From Gordonia sp. (in: high G+C Gram-positive bacteria) (GTDB lineage Bacteria; Actinomycetota; Actinomycetes; Mycobacteriales; Mycobacteriaceae), in the NCBI GenBank assembly GCA_030152405.1, contig JASLJL010000332.1, positions 1-7,294 of the forward strand: a stretch of DNA of 7,294 bases, read 5' to 3'. Positions 1 to 6,776 of this stretch are shown in pieces. The notes beneath the pieces are model-generated. The model had not been told where the DNA came from and ran no database searches. It saw nothing but the letters and a program-made list of their open reading frames with translations. Both the position numbers and the translations under genes were made by a program. How positions within the stretch are numbered: position 1 is the stretch's first letter; every line of letters starts with the position of its first letter.

Positions 1-286
1 CGTCGGACAGCCGGGTGATCGGCTCGCAGATGGCGTCGACGATCTCTCGGACCGTCGTCGGACGGGTGTCGAGTTCGGTGAGGGGCTCGGCCCAGATCGG
101 GCCGAGTCGGTCCTGCAGCAGGGCGGTGACCAGTGCTTCGCGCGACCCGAAGTGATAGTGGACGGCGGCCGGGTTGACGCCCGCGGCGGCGCACACGGCA
201 CGCACCTTGAGGTCCTCGTACGACGTCTCGGCGAGCAGTCGCTCGGCGGAGTCGAGGAGTCGGGTGCGAGTCACGTCACTTGCCAT
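1..286 (-). CDS. TetR/AcrR family transcriptional regulator, N-terminal part (cut by window edge)
   Basis: This is the first 95 codons of a TetR-family repressor read leftwards from an ATG at 286-284; the ligand-binding part lies outside the window. The translation opens MASDVTRTRLLDSAERLLAE, the usual first TetR helix. A helix-turn-helix follows at about residues 28-47, ending in the family signature AAVHYHFGSREALV (the YHF motif at 44-46). The reading frame stays open to position 1. No Shine-Dalgarno is visible before the ATG; a GTG at codon 5 is an alternative start. The gene diverges from lpd across about 100 bp carrying AT-rich inverted and direct repeats that suit a TetR operator, so autoregulation, possibly with control of lpd, is inferred. 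Ligand and regulon cannot be told from the DNA-binding domain alone. Confidence 0.93.
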   Translation of the reverse strand, partial: MASDVTRTRLLDSAERLLAETSYEDLKVRAVCAAAGVNPAAVHYHFGSREALVTALLQDRLGPIWAEPLTELDTRPTTVREIVDAICEPITRLSD

Positions 287-295
287 GCAGTGAAG

Positions 296-336
296 TGAAT
301 CACGATTCAATCAACGATTCAAACACTGATTGATTC
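296..336. promoter_or_regulatory. Candidate TetR operator cluster (GATTCA repeats) between tetR and lpd
   Basis: A perfect 14-bp dyad, TGAATCACGATTCA (6-bp arms, 2-bp centre), lies at 296-309, ten bases upstream of the regulator's ATG. The nine-base word ACGATTCAA occurs twice as a direct repeat at 302-310 and 314-322, a 12-bp period. A second imperfect dyad pairs 304-313 with 327-336 (9 of 10 bases). This AT-rich stretch stands out in a very GC-rich window. Its position in front of a TetR gene makes it the probable binding site of that regulator; which arms are actually contacted is inference. Confidence 0.6.
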
Positions 337-376
337 GGCATCGACCGAGCGACTCTCATGACAACTGAATGCGCGT

Positions 377-390
377 TAGGCTGGACGTCG
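377..390 (+). promoter_or_regulatory. Probable lpd -10 element for a leaderless transcript
   Basis: TAGGCT at 377-382 fits the actinobacterial -10 consensus TANNNT and is followed by seven bases and then the GTG start at 390. That spacing would place the transcription start on or next to the initiation codon, giving a leaderless mRNA. No Shine-Dalgarno precedes the GTG. A well-spaced -35 is not evident; ATGACA at 358-363 is close to consensus but only 13 bp upstream. Confidence 0.5.
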
Positions 391-1775
391 TGGCTGAACA
401 TTTTCAAACAGTTGTCCTGGGAGCCGGCCCCGGTGGGTACGTGGCCGCGATCCGGTCCGCCCAGCTGGGCATGAAGACCGCCGTCATCGAAGAGAAGTGG
501 TGGGGTGGTGTCTGTCTGAACGTCGGATGCATCCCCTCCAAGGCGCTGCTGCGCAACGCCGAACTCGCCCACGTCTTCAATCACGAGGCCAAGACCTTCG
601 GCATCAGCGGAGAGGTGTCGTTCGACTTCGGCGCCGCCTTCGACCGCTCGCGCCAGGTGTCCGACGGCATCGTCAAGGGCGTCCACTTCCTCATGAAGAA
701 GAACGGCATCACCGAGATCGACGGTTACGGCGTCTTCTCCGACGCCAAGACCATCAAGGTCGGCGACCGTGAGATCACGTTCGACAACGTCATCATCGAC
801 ACCGGCTCCACCGTCCGCCTCCTGCCGGGCGTGGAGCTCAGCGAGAACGTCGTCACCTACGAGACGCAGATCCTCACCCGCGACCTCCCGAAGTCGATCG
901 TCATCGTCGGCGCCGGCGCGATCGGCATGGAGTTCGGCTACGTCCTCGCCAACTACGGCGTCGACGTCACCATCGTCGAGTTCATGCCGCGCATCCTCCC
1001 CAACGAGGACGCCGACGTCTCCAAGGAGATGACGAAGGCGTACAAGAAGCTCGGCGTCAAGATCATGACCGGCACCGGCGTCCAGACCGTGGACGACCAG
1101 GGCAGCCAGGTCGTCGTCACCTACAAGGACGCCAAGGGCAACGACGGCAGCCTGACCGTCGACAAGGTCCTCATGTCCGTCGGCTTCGCGCCGCGCGTCG
1201 ACGGCTTCGGTCTGGAGAAGACCGGCGTCGAGCTGACCGACCGCGGCGCCATCGCGATCGACGACCACATGCGCACCAACGTCGACGGCATCTACGCCAT
1301 CGGTGACGTGACCGCGAAGCTGCAGCTCGCGCACGTCGCGGAGGCTCAGGGCGTCGTCGCCGCCGAGACGATGGCGGGTGCCGAGACGATGACTCTCGGC
1401 GACTACCGCATGATGCCCCGCGCCACGTTCTGCCAGCCGCAGGTCGCGTCGTTCGGGCTCACCGAGGAGCAGGCCAAGGCCGAGGGCTACGACGTCAAGG
1501 TCACCAAGTTCCCGTTCAGCGCCAACGGCAAGGCTCAGGGCCTCGCCGCGCCCGCCGGCTTCGTCAAGCTGATCACCGACGGCACCAACGACGAGCTGAT
1601 CGGCGGACACCTGGTCGGCGATAACGTCTCCGAGATGCTGCCCGAGCTCACCCTCGCGCAGAAGTGGGACCTGACGGCCAAGGAACTCGCCCGAAACGTC
1701 CACACTCATCCGACGATGAGTGAGGCGCTGCAGGAGACCTTCCACGGCGCGATCGGTCACATGATCAACCTGTAG
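390..1775 (+). CDS. lpd: Dihydrolipoamide dehydrogenase (E3 component)
   Basis: A FAD- and NAD-dependent cytoplasmic flavoprotein that reoxidises the lipoyl groups of 2-oxo acid dehydrogenase complexes; in mycobacteria the homologue LpdC also serves the peroxynitrite reductase system. The 461-residue product matches the family along its length: FAD motif GAGPGG at 11-16 with E34, the redox disulphide in [13 protein letters not shown] (C42, C47), the NAD-binding motif [13 protein letters not shown] near 175-190, the second FAD motif YAIGD near 310, and the C-terminal dimer-interface [12 protein letters not shown] with the catalytic H440/E445 pair. GTG at 390 is chosen over an in-frame ATG at 369 because [15 protein letters not shown] aligns with the usual short N-terminus and a -10-like TAGGCT lies inside the longer version. 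It is followed by a strong hairpin terminator and looks monocistronic. No E1 or E2 gene is adjacent, as expected for a shared E3. Confidence 0.96.
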   Translation: MAEHFQTVVLGAGPGGYVAAIRSAQLGMKTAVIEEKWWGGVCLNVGCIPSKALLRNAELAHVFNHEAKTFGISGEVSFDFGAAFDRSRQVSDGIVKGVHFLMKKNGITEIDGYGVFSDAKTIKVGDREITFDNVIIDTGSTVRLLPGVELSENVVTYETQILTRDLPKSIVIVGAGAIGMEFGYVLANYGVDVTIVEFMPRILPNEDADVSKEMTKAYKKLGVKIMTGTGVQTVDDQGSQVVVTYKDAKGNDGSLTVDKVLMSVGFAPRVDGFGLEKTGVELTDRGAIAIDDHMRTNVDGIYAIGDVTAKLQLAHVAEAQGVVAAETMAGAETMTLGDYRMMPRATFCQPQVASFGLTEEQAKAEGYDVKVTKFPFSANGKAQGLAAPAGFVKLITDGTNDELIGGHLVGDNVSEMLPELTLAQKWDLTAKELARNVHTHPTMSEALQETFHGAIGHMINL

Positions 1776-1793
1776 GCATCGCCCGCAGACACG

Positions 1794-1840
1794 AAAGTGT
1801 TGAGTTGAGGTCCGTCACGGACCTCAACTCAACACTTTTC
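1794..1840. terminator. Long hairpin, bidirectional intrinsic terminator between lpd and the dadA-like gene
   Basis: A perfect 20-bp stem pairs 1794-1813 with 1819-1838 around a 5-base loop (GTCAC); counting inward, the symmetry covers 22 bp per arm around a single central base. The right arm ends in a run TTTT then CTTC, and the left end is AAA, so the structure can work in both directions. It starts 18 bp after the lpd stop and ends about 50 bp beyond the stop of the convergent minus-strand gene, as expected for a shared terminator. Confidence 0.9.
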
Positions 1841-1892
1841 TTCGTTCGGGCCGCCGACAGATCAGTGAACGGACGATCCTCCGGCTGGAGAG

Positions 1893-3134
1893 TCAGCGCA
1901 GCGGGTCGAAGCCGGCCAGAGCCGGTGCCGGGGCGCCGGTGCAGATGGCCTCGGCGAGCAGACGGCCGGTCGCTGGGCCGAGGGTCATACCCTCCATCGC
2001 GTGCCCACCCGCGACGAACACTCGCGGCGACGTCGTCGCGCCGACGAGCGGTAGTCCGTCCTCGGTGCAGGGGCGGGAACCGACCCACTCCTCGCGACGG
2101 TCGTCGAGGTCCACCCCGCGCAGCAGTGGGCGGACCGATTCGACGATCGCGCTGATCCGTCGCTGGTCGACGGGGGCGCCGTGGCGACCGAACTCCATCA
2201 TCCCGGCGATCCGCATGCGATCGCCCAACGGCGTGCAGACCACCGATGAGCCGGGGAAGTACACCGGACCCGGCGGCAGATCGGCGACGTCGACCGCGAA
2301 GCTGTATCCGCGGCCGGCGCGCACGCGAGTCCGCACGCCGTACTTCTTCGTGAGCGCGGGGAGTGCGACGCCCGTCGCCACGACCACGGTGTCGAACGAC
2401 TCGTCCACCCCGGTTCCGGTGACACGAACGCGCTGCCCGCGGTCGGCGACGTCGTCGACGGTGACGCCGGTGCGCAGCGTGCCGCCGCGCTCGACGAACG
2501 ACCTGGCCAGAGCGTCCACGTAGGCCGGCGGATCGAGGAACCGCTGCCCGCGGAGCATCAGTCCGCCGCGGATGGCGTCAGTCAGCATCGGCGCCCGGGA
2601 ACGCACCTCGTCAGCGGAGATGACCTCGACGTCCACCTGCTGGCCGAGTGCGGTGATGCGCTCGCCCTCCTTGACCATGCCCTGCGGACCCGCCGGGTCG
2701 GTGTAGGCGAACAGGAAGTCGTCGGCGGCCTCAATCGGTCCGGCGACTCCGCCGTCGGCCATCGCGTCGAAGGCGTCGAGCGCCTGCCGATTGATCGCCG
2801 CCAGGGCTTTCACGCCCGACTTCCAGCGCGGCGTGGTGCTGTTGCGCGCCATGCGAGCGAGGAATCCGAACAGCTTCGGATCGGGGCGGGGCGGGATGTA
2901 CAGCGGTGACGTCGGGCTCAGCAGACTGCGCAGGCCGTAGGTGAGCATCGAGGGGTCGGTGAGCGGTGTGCTCAGGGTAGGGGTGATCCACCCGGCGTTG
3001 CCCCACGAGGCTCCGGCGGCGGGGCCGACGGCGTCGAACACGGTCACCTCGACGCCGCGGTCCTGCAGGAACCAGGCGGTGGACAGGCCGACCATCCCGG
3101 CGCCGACGACGGCCACCGACGCGGGTGCGGTCAC
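1893..3134 (-). CDS. DadA-like FAD-dependent amino acid dehydrogenase/oxidase (DAO superfamily)
   Basis: A 413-residue flavoenzyme of the D-amino acid dehydrogenase/glycine oxidase superfamily, which oxidatively deaminates an amino acid to a 2-oxo (or imino) acid. The N-terminus has the dinucleotide-binding fold: GAGMVG at 11-16, then D34 for the FAD ribose. Next comes the DadA-like stretch ASWGNAGWITPTLSTPL. The C-terminus carries GSRPCTEDGLPLVG at 352-365, where R354 is in the conserved RP.T..G.P.(I/V)G block, and GGHAMEGMTLG at 376-386, the usual second FAD-binding segment. Length is close to DadA (about 430). The GTG start overlaps the permease stop by 4 bases (GTGA) and lacks its own well-spaced Shine-Dalgarno, which points to translational coupling. 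The pairing with a permease suggests that the imported amino acid is the substrate. D-amino acid specificity is inferred from family; glycine, sarcosine or a D-arginine-type substrate are alternatives. Confidence 0.88.
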   Translation of the reverse strand: MTAPASVAVVGAGMVGLSTAWFLQDRGVEVTVFDAVGPAAGASWGNAGWITPTLSTPLTDPSMLTYGLRSLLSPTSPLYIPPRPDPKLFGFLARMARNSTTPRWKSGVKALAAINRQALDAFDAMADGGVAGPIEAADDFLFAYTDPAGPQGMVKEGERITALGQQVDVEVISADEVRSRAPMLTDAIRGGLMLRGQRFLDPPAYVDALARSFVERGGTLRTGVTVDDVADRGQRVRVTGTGVDESFDTVVVATGVALPALTKKYGVRTRVRAGRGYSFAVDVADLPPGPVYFPGSSVVCTPLGDRMRIAGMMEFGRHGAPVDQRRISAIVESVRPLLRGVDLDDRREEWVGSRPCTEDGLPLVGATTSPRVFVAGGHAMEGMTLGPATGRLLAEAICTGAPAPALAGFDPLR

Positions 3135-4606
3135 TCCGCGGCCGCCACGGCTGCGTCGCGTGCGATGCGCGGCTTGATGCCCCAGTGGTAGACGGCGTAA
3201 CAGACCGGCACGCAGGCGAGACCGAGGATGAGGGACAGTCGCTGCGTCGCGTCGAAGGCCATCGACACGAACACGACTCCGTTCATGAGGATCACGGCGA
3301 TCGGCGTGAACGGGAAGAACGGGGCGGCGTACGGGAGATCCTTCACGTCGCCGCCGTTCTTGACGTACTGCTTGCGGAATCGGTACTGCGACAGCGCGAT
3401 CGTCATCCAGCACAGGGCGCCGCCGACGCCGCTGACCGAGATGAGGAACACGAACACGGTGTCGGCGGCGACGAACTCGGTCATCAGGGAGAGCAGGCCG
3501 AACAGCAGCGTGAAGAGCAGACCCCAGATCGGGATGCCGCGCTTGGTGGTGACGCCGAAGATGCGAGGCGCGGCCTTCTCCTGGGCGAGCGACCACAGGA
3601 TGCGGGTGCACATGTAGAGGCCGGTGTTGCCGACCGACAGGATGGCGACCAGGATGACGAAGTTCATGATGCCCGCGGCGTAGGGGATGCCGATCGCCTT
3701 GAAGACGGTCACGAACGGGCTCTCGTCCAGGCCGAGCTGCTGCCACGGGATGAGGGCGATCAGGATGAGGATGGAACCGAGGTAGAGGAAGACGAGGCGG
3801 AACACGATCGTGCGGACCGCCTTGGGGATCGCCTTGCGGGGATTCTCGGTCTCGCCTGCGGCGACTCCCATCACCTCGGAACCCATGAACGTGTAGACCA
3901 CGGTCATCATCGCGGCGAACACGGCGCCGAACCCGACGGGGAAGAAGCCGCCGTGCGAGGTGAAGTTTGCGAGGCCGGGTGCCTCCATGCCGTCCATCTT
4001 GACGACGCCGGTGATGGCGAGGATGCCGAGGACGATGAAGAAGCCGACGGCGAGAACCTTGATGGCCGCGAGCGCGTATTCGGTCTCGGCGAACGAGCGG
4101 GCGGTGAAGCAGTTGACCAGGAATAGGACGGCGATGAAGAAGGCGGACCACACCCACGTGGGGGTGTCGGGGAACCAGAACTTCATGGTGATGCCCGCGG
4201 CCGTGAACTCGAGGCCGATGAACGACGCCCAGCTGATCCAGTACACCCAGCCGATGGGGAAGCCGGTGCCTGGGCCGATGTATTTGGTGGCGTGCGCCTG
4301 GAAGGAGCCGCTGACGGGCATGACGGCCGACATCTCGCCGAGGCACACCATGGTCAGGTAGAGCAGGACGCCGCCGACGATGTAGGCGAGGATCGTTCCG
4401 CCGGGTCCGGCGGAGCTGATCACTTCGCCGGTGCCGAGGAATAGACCGGTGCCGATGACGCCGGCGAGGGTGATCATGAACAGGTGGCGGCTTTTCATGA
4501 CGCGCTTGAGCGCGGGGCCTTCGGGAGTGTAGAAAGGCTCGTTCACGTCGCCGCTCGGGGAGGTGGTGGCCGGTTCGTCGGAACCGGCCGTGGGGGCTAT
4601 GGACAC
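3131..4606 (-). CDS. Amino acid permease, APC superfamily (AAT/GABA-permease-like)
   Basis: A 491-residue inner-membrane transporter with about 12 hydrophobic segments, the first near residues 42-60 and the last near 456-474, and a polar N-terminal tail of about 40 residues. Family hallmarks are visible: AGVIGTGLFLGTG at 48-60, AGPGG at 66-70, GEMSAVMPVSGSF at 90-102, and the loop GSEVMGVAAGETENPRKAI at 242-260, typical of the AAT branch that includes GABA, lysine, proline, aromatic and D-Ser/D-Ala/Gly carriers. These couple uptake to the proton gradient. Start: GTG at 4606 with AGGAGA (complement 4619-4614) seven bases upstream, a strong ribosome-binding site. It is the first gene of an operon with the DadA-like gene and diverges from a TetR gene. 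Substrate is not readable; an amino acid that its partner oxidises is the natural guess. Confidence 0.93.
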   Translation of the reverse strand: MSIAPTAGSDEPATTSPSGDVNEPFYTPEGPALKRVMKSRHLFMITLAGVIGTGLFLGTGEVISSAGPGGTILAYIVGGVLLYLTMVCLGEMSAVMPVSGSFQAHATKYIGPGTGFPIGWVYWISWASFIGLEFTAAGITMKFWFPDTPTWVWSAFFIAVLFLVNCFTARSFAETEYALAAIKVLAVGFFIVLGILAITGVVKMDGMEAPGLANFTSHGGFFPVGFGAVFAAMMTVVYTFMGSEVMGVAAGETENPRKAIPKAVRTIVFRLVFLYLGSILILIALIPWQQLGLDESPFVTVFKAIGIPYAAGIMNFVILVAILSVGNTGLYMCTRILWSLAQEKAAPRIFGVTTKRGIPIWGLLFTLLFGLLSLMTEFVAADTVFVFLISVSGVGGALCWMTIALSQYRFRKQYVKNGGDVKDLPYAAPFFPFTPIAVILMNGVVFVSMAFDATQRLSLILGLACVPVCYAVYHWGIKPRIARDAAVAAAE

Positions 4607-4675
4607 GGGGATGTCTCCTGAATTGTGTGCGGCCGCGGCACGATTCCCATGCGTTCCGGCGATCCCGCAGTCTGC

Positions 4676-4693
4676 TGACTATGTACTCAGTCA
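4676..4693. promoter_or_regulatory. Operator 1: 18-bp TetR-type palindrome upstream of the permease operon
   Basis: TGACTATGTACTCAGTCA, a dyad centred on GTAC. It matches the site at 5433-5450 in 17 of 18 bases. Flanking bases extend the outer arms to GCTGACT (4674-4680) and AGTCAGC (4689-4695). A second, overlapping dyad pairs CTATGT (4679-4684) with ACATAG (4696-4701). The site sits in the divergent region beside a TetR gene and just downstream of the proposed permease -10, where bound repressor would block transcription. Confidence 0.82.
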
Positions 4694-4701
4694 GCACATA
4701 G

Positions 4702-4731
4702 AGAATGCGACGCCGGTCACATGATTGTCAA
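4702..4731 (-). promoter_or_regulatory. Probable promoter of the permease/dadA-like operon
   Basis: On the minus strand a consensus -35 TTGACA (complement of 4731-4726) is followed after 18 bp by CATTCT (complement of 4707-4702) as a -10. The predicted start, near 4695, coincides with the edge of operator 1, consistent with repression. The -35 is a perfect match; the -10 is a weaker call. Confidence 0.5.
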
Positions 4732-4753
4732 GGCCGAATGGGCATCACATTTG

Positions 4754-4789
4754 GTGACTGCGCATATCGGGCCCGTAGCATGGCCCTCG
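4754..4789 (+). promoter_or_regulatory. Probable leaderless promoter of the BetI-type tetR gene
   Basis: TAGCAT at 4776-4781 fits TANNNT and lies exactly seven bases before the GTG at 4789, the same layout as upstream of lpd. GTGACT at 4754-4759 is a possible -35 (one base from TTGACT) with a 16-bp spacer. No Shine-Dalgarno is present, so a leaderless mRNA is inferred. The promoter is separate from operator 1, which lies about 60 bp further upstream of the -35. Confidence 0.5.
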
Positions 4790-5382
4790 TGGCTCGAGTG
4801 ACGAAGGATTCCGCCGATCGGCGTGAGGGGATTCTCAAAGCGACCCTCGACATCATCAAAGAGAGCGGCATCGATCGCGTTCGTGGAGCGGATGTCGCCA
4901 AACGTGTCGGGGTGAGCGTCGGCCTGGTCTTCTATCACTTCGAGAATCTCGAGACCCTGATCGTGGCGGCCCTGCAGTATGCGGCGAGTCGGGACATCGA
5001 GCACCGCGACGCCGCGCTTGCGGCGTCATCGGCCGACGTCACCGAGCGGCTCAACGCGATGCTGCGCGAGTACGGGCCCTCGGGCTCCGAGTTCGGCTGG
5101 CGGCTGTGGGTGCAGGCGTGGTCGGCGAGCCTACGGGATCCGCGACTGCGCGACGTCGTTCACGAACTCGACGCCGGCTGGCGCGACGTCCTCATTGAAA
5201 TCATCGACGACGGCGTGGCGCAGGGCGTCTTCACCTGCCCGGACCCGGCGGCCGCGACGTGGCGTCTCACGTCGATGCTCGACGGCCTGGCCGTGCAGCA
5301 CGTGGTGTTCGACGACGTGGTGACTGTCGCGCAGATCCGCGAGTGGACACAGCTGGCGCTGAGCCGCGAATTGGGCATCTGA
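4789..5382 (+). CDS. TetR family regulator with BetI-type C-terminal domain
   Basis: A 197-residue one-component repressor, a normal TetR length. The N-terminal domain has the helix-turn-helix at about 32-52 (RGADVAKRVGVSVGLVFYHF), including the YHF signature. The C-terminal half has the pattern of BetI-type TetR proteins (TetR_C_6): FGWRLWVQAWSASLRDPRLR, then WRDVLIEIIDDGVAQGVF and a final helix near TSMLDGLAVQ. Regulators of this group often sense amino acid or amine metabolites. The GTG at 4789 is preferred because it follows a TANNNT -10 by seven bases; an ATG at 4780 (overlapping that -10) and an ATG at 4705 give longer versions with no family-like sequence. It lies between two operons that share an 18-bp palindrome, so it very probably represses both and responds to the pathway's substrate or product. 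The ligand is unknown. Confidence 0.92.
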   Translation: MARVTKDSADRREGILKATLDIIKESGIDRVRGADVAKRVGVSVGLVFYHFENLETLIVAALQYAASRDIEHRDAALAASSADVTERLNAMLREYGPSGSEFGWRLWVQAWSASLRDPRLRDVVHELDAGWRDVLIEIIDDGVAQGVFTCPDPAAATWRLTSMLDGLAVQHVVFDDVVTVAQIREWTQLALSRELGI

Positions 5383-5403
5383 CCAGAGGTGACGTGACAG
5401 GGG

Positions 5404-5433
5404 TTGCCTCCGCGTTGTGATCGATGCCATACT
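5404..5433 (+). promoter_or_regulatory. Probable promoter of the amino acid dehydrogenase operon
   Basis: TTGCCT at 5404-5409 and CATACT at 5428-5433, separated by 18 bp, form a plausible -35/-10 pair. The -10 abuts operator 2, so repressor binding would cover the transcription start. The elements are only partial matches to consensus; the position relative to the operator is the stronger argument. Confidence 0.45.
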
Positions 5434-5450
5434 GACTAAGTACTCAGTCA
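5433..5450. promoter_or_regulatory. Operator 2: 18-bp TetR-type palindrome upstream of the dehydrogenase gene
   Basis: TGACTAAGTACTCAGTCA, symmetrical at 16 of 18 positions around GTAC, and differing from operator 1 at a single base. It lies 51 bp downstream of the regulator's stop codon and 60 bp before the dehydrogenase ATG, overlapping the proposed -10. Two such sites flanking one TetR gene imply a consensus of TGACTnAGTACTnAGTCA for that regulator. Confidence 0.85.
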
Positions 5451-5510
5451 AGCGTTGATCCGCGGCGGTCCTCCCGAACCGCCCGACCCCCACCTCTGCA
5501 GGAGCGACTC

Positions 5511-6734
5511 ATGTCCCTGACACTTCCCAACGCCATCGACGCATCGTCCGGCGTGCGCGACGACAACGCCTTCTTCGAGATCGTCTGGCGCGACACCGAG
5601 AGCGACGCCACCGGCTACGTCGTCATCGACCAGCTGGTTCGCGGCGTCTCCTCCGGCGGACTGCGCATGCGCGCAGGCTGCACCCTCGACGAAGTCCGCG
5701 GGCTCGCTCGCGGGATGACCCTCAAGGAGGGCGTGCACTACGAGCCGGGCGCCCGCTACGTTCCGCTCGGCGGCGCCAAGGGCGGAATCGACTTCGATCC
5801 GTACAGCCCCGAGGCCGACGGCGTCCTGCGTCGCTTCCTTCAGGCCACCGCTCCGATCATCGACACCCGATGGACGATGGGCGAGGACTTCGGCGTCCAG
5901 CAGACCACGATCGACCGACTGCTCCCCGAGGTGGGCCTGCGCAGCTCGATCCAGGCAGCCGAGCGGGTCGTCGACGATCCCGAAGCCGCCCGCGCTCGGA
6001 TGGCCACCGCGTTCAACAGCGTCGTCGACGGCGTGAGCCTCGACGAACTGGTCGGCGGCTACGGCGTGGCCAAGGCCGCCCTCGCGGCGATGGCCCGCCG
6101 CGACATGGCGCCTGCCGACACCACCGCCGTGATCCAGGGCTTCGGCTCGATGGGCGGCGCGACGGCCCGCTACCTCGCCGAGGTCGGGGTGCGCGTCGTC
6201 GGCATCGTCGACGTCGAGGGCGTCGTCTACAACCCGGCGGGTCTCGACGTCGAAGAACTGCTCCTCACGCGCAGCGCCAAGGGCAACGTCGACCGCACCA
6301 AGCTCCGCGACGGCGACCGTTGCCTCGACTCCTCCGAGTGGCTCTCGATCGAGACCGACGTCCTGGTGCCCGCCGCCATCTCGTACTGCATCAACGACGG
6401 CAACCAGGCCCAGGTCAGTGCGCGCCTCGTGGTCGAAGCGGCCAACATGCCGGTCACGCCGGAAGCCGAGGCGCTGCTCAGCGCACGCGGCATCGAGGTC
6501 TCGCCCGACTTCGTCGCCAACTCCGCGACGAACGCCTGGTGGTGGTGGGTCTTCTTCGGCGACGTCGACGGCAGCCCCGAGCAGTCGTTCGCCAAGATCA
6601 ACAGCCGCATCACCGCGCTGAGCGACGAGATGTTCGACATCGCCGCCGCCGAGGGCGTCTCCCTCCGTACGGCCGCCTTCGAGATGGCCTCGCGCAAGCT
6701 GGCCGAGATCTCCGACGAGTTCCCGATCTACTGA
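5511..6734 (+). CDS. Glu/Leu/Phe/Val dehydrogenase family protein, divergent
   Basis: A 407-residue homologue of NAD(P)-dependent amino acid dehydrogenases that interconvert an L-amino acid with its 2-oxo acid and ammonia. Seen: GGLRM at 49-53, the catalytic region MTLK with K72, GGAKGG with K90, and the catalytic acid in GEDFG (D126). A Rossmann fold follows with GFGSMGG at 210-216 and D234 at the end of the next strand, suggesting NAD rather than NADP. The lysine that precedes GG in glutamate dehydrogenases is serine here (S48), as non-lysine is in leucine/phenylalanine enzymes, which argues against glutamate as substrate. Odd: the usual AN.(G)GGV block reads ANSATNAWWWWVFFG (336-350), with four tryptophans in a row. 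The ATG has AGGAG (5500-5504) six bases upstream. It is followed 42 bp later by a ThDP decarboxylase gene, which suggests that its 2-oxo acid product is decarboxylated. Substrate unknown. Confidence 0.88.
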   Translation: MSLTLPNAIDASSGVRDDNAFFEIVWRDTESDATGYVVIDQLVRGVSSGGLRMRAGCTLDEVRGLARGMTLKEGVHYEPGARYVPLGGAKGGIDFDPYSPEADGVLRRFLQATAPIIDTRWTMGEDFGVQQTTIDRLLPEVGLRSSIQAAERVVDDPEAARARMATAFNSVVDGVSLDELVGGYGVAKAALAAMARRDMAPADTTAVIQGFGSMGGATARYLAEVGVRVVGIVDVEGVVYNPAGLDVEELLLTRSAKGNVDRTKLRDGDRCLDSSEWLSIETDVLVPAAISYCINDGNQAQVSARLVVEAANMPVTPEAEALLSARGIEVSPDFVANSATNAWWWWVFFGDVDGSPEQSFAKINSRITALSDEMFDIAAAEGVSLRTAAFEMASRKLAEISDEFPIY

Positions 6735-6776
6735 GCCGGCCGCCCGGTCTCGCCTTCATAGAGAGTTCAGATATCC

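Noticed and set aside
300..1760. A 486-codon open frame antisense to lpd
   Set aside because: Its sequence is a low-complexity run rich in Val, Asp, Gly, Leu and Arg with no family likeness, as produced by the complement of GC-rich codons. lpd on the other strand is unambiguous.
1776..1892. Small open frames crossing the lpd/dadA-like convergent gap (e.g. 1805-2155 plus, 1765-2088 minus)
   Set aside because: They read through the terminator hairpin and into the antisense of the flavoenzyme gene; nothing supports them as genes.
3125..4126. A 333-codon plus-strand open frame opposite the permease
   Set aside because: It is rich in Asp, Glu, Arg and His with no recognisable domain; it is the mirror of membrane-segment codons in the real permease gene.
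3135..4697. A 521-codon N-terminal extension of the DadA-like gene on the minus strand
   Set aside because: The frame is open through the whole permease gene, but the extension is an Arg/His/Pro-rich shadow. The real protein begins at the GTG at 3134, just before the FAD motif.
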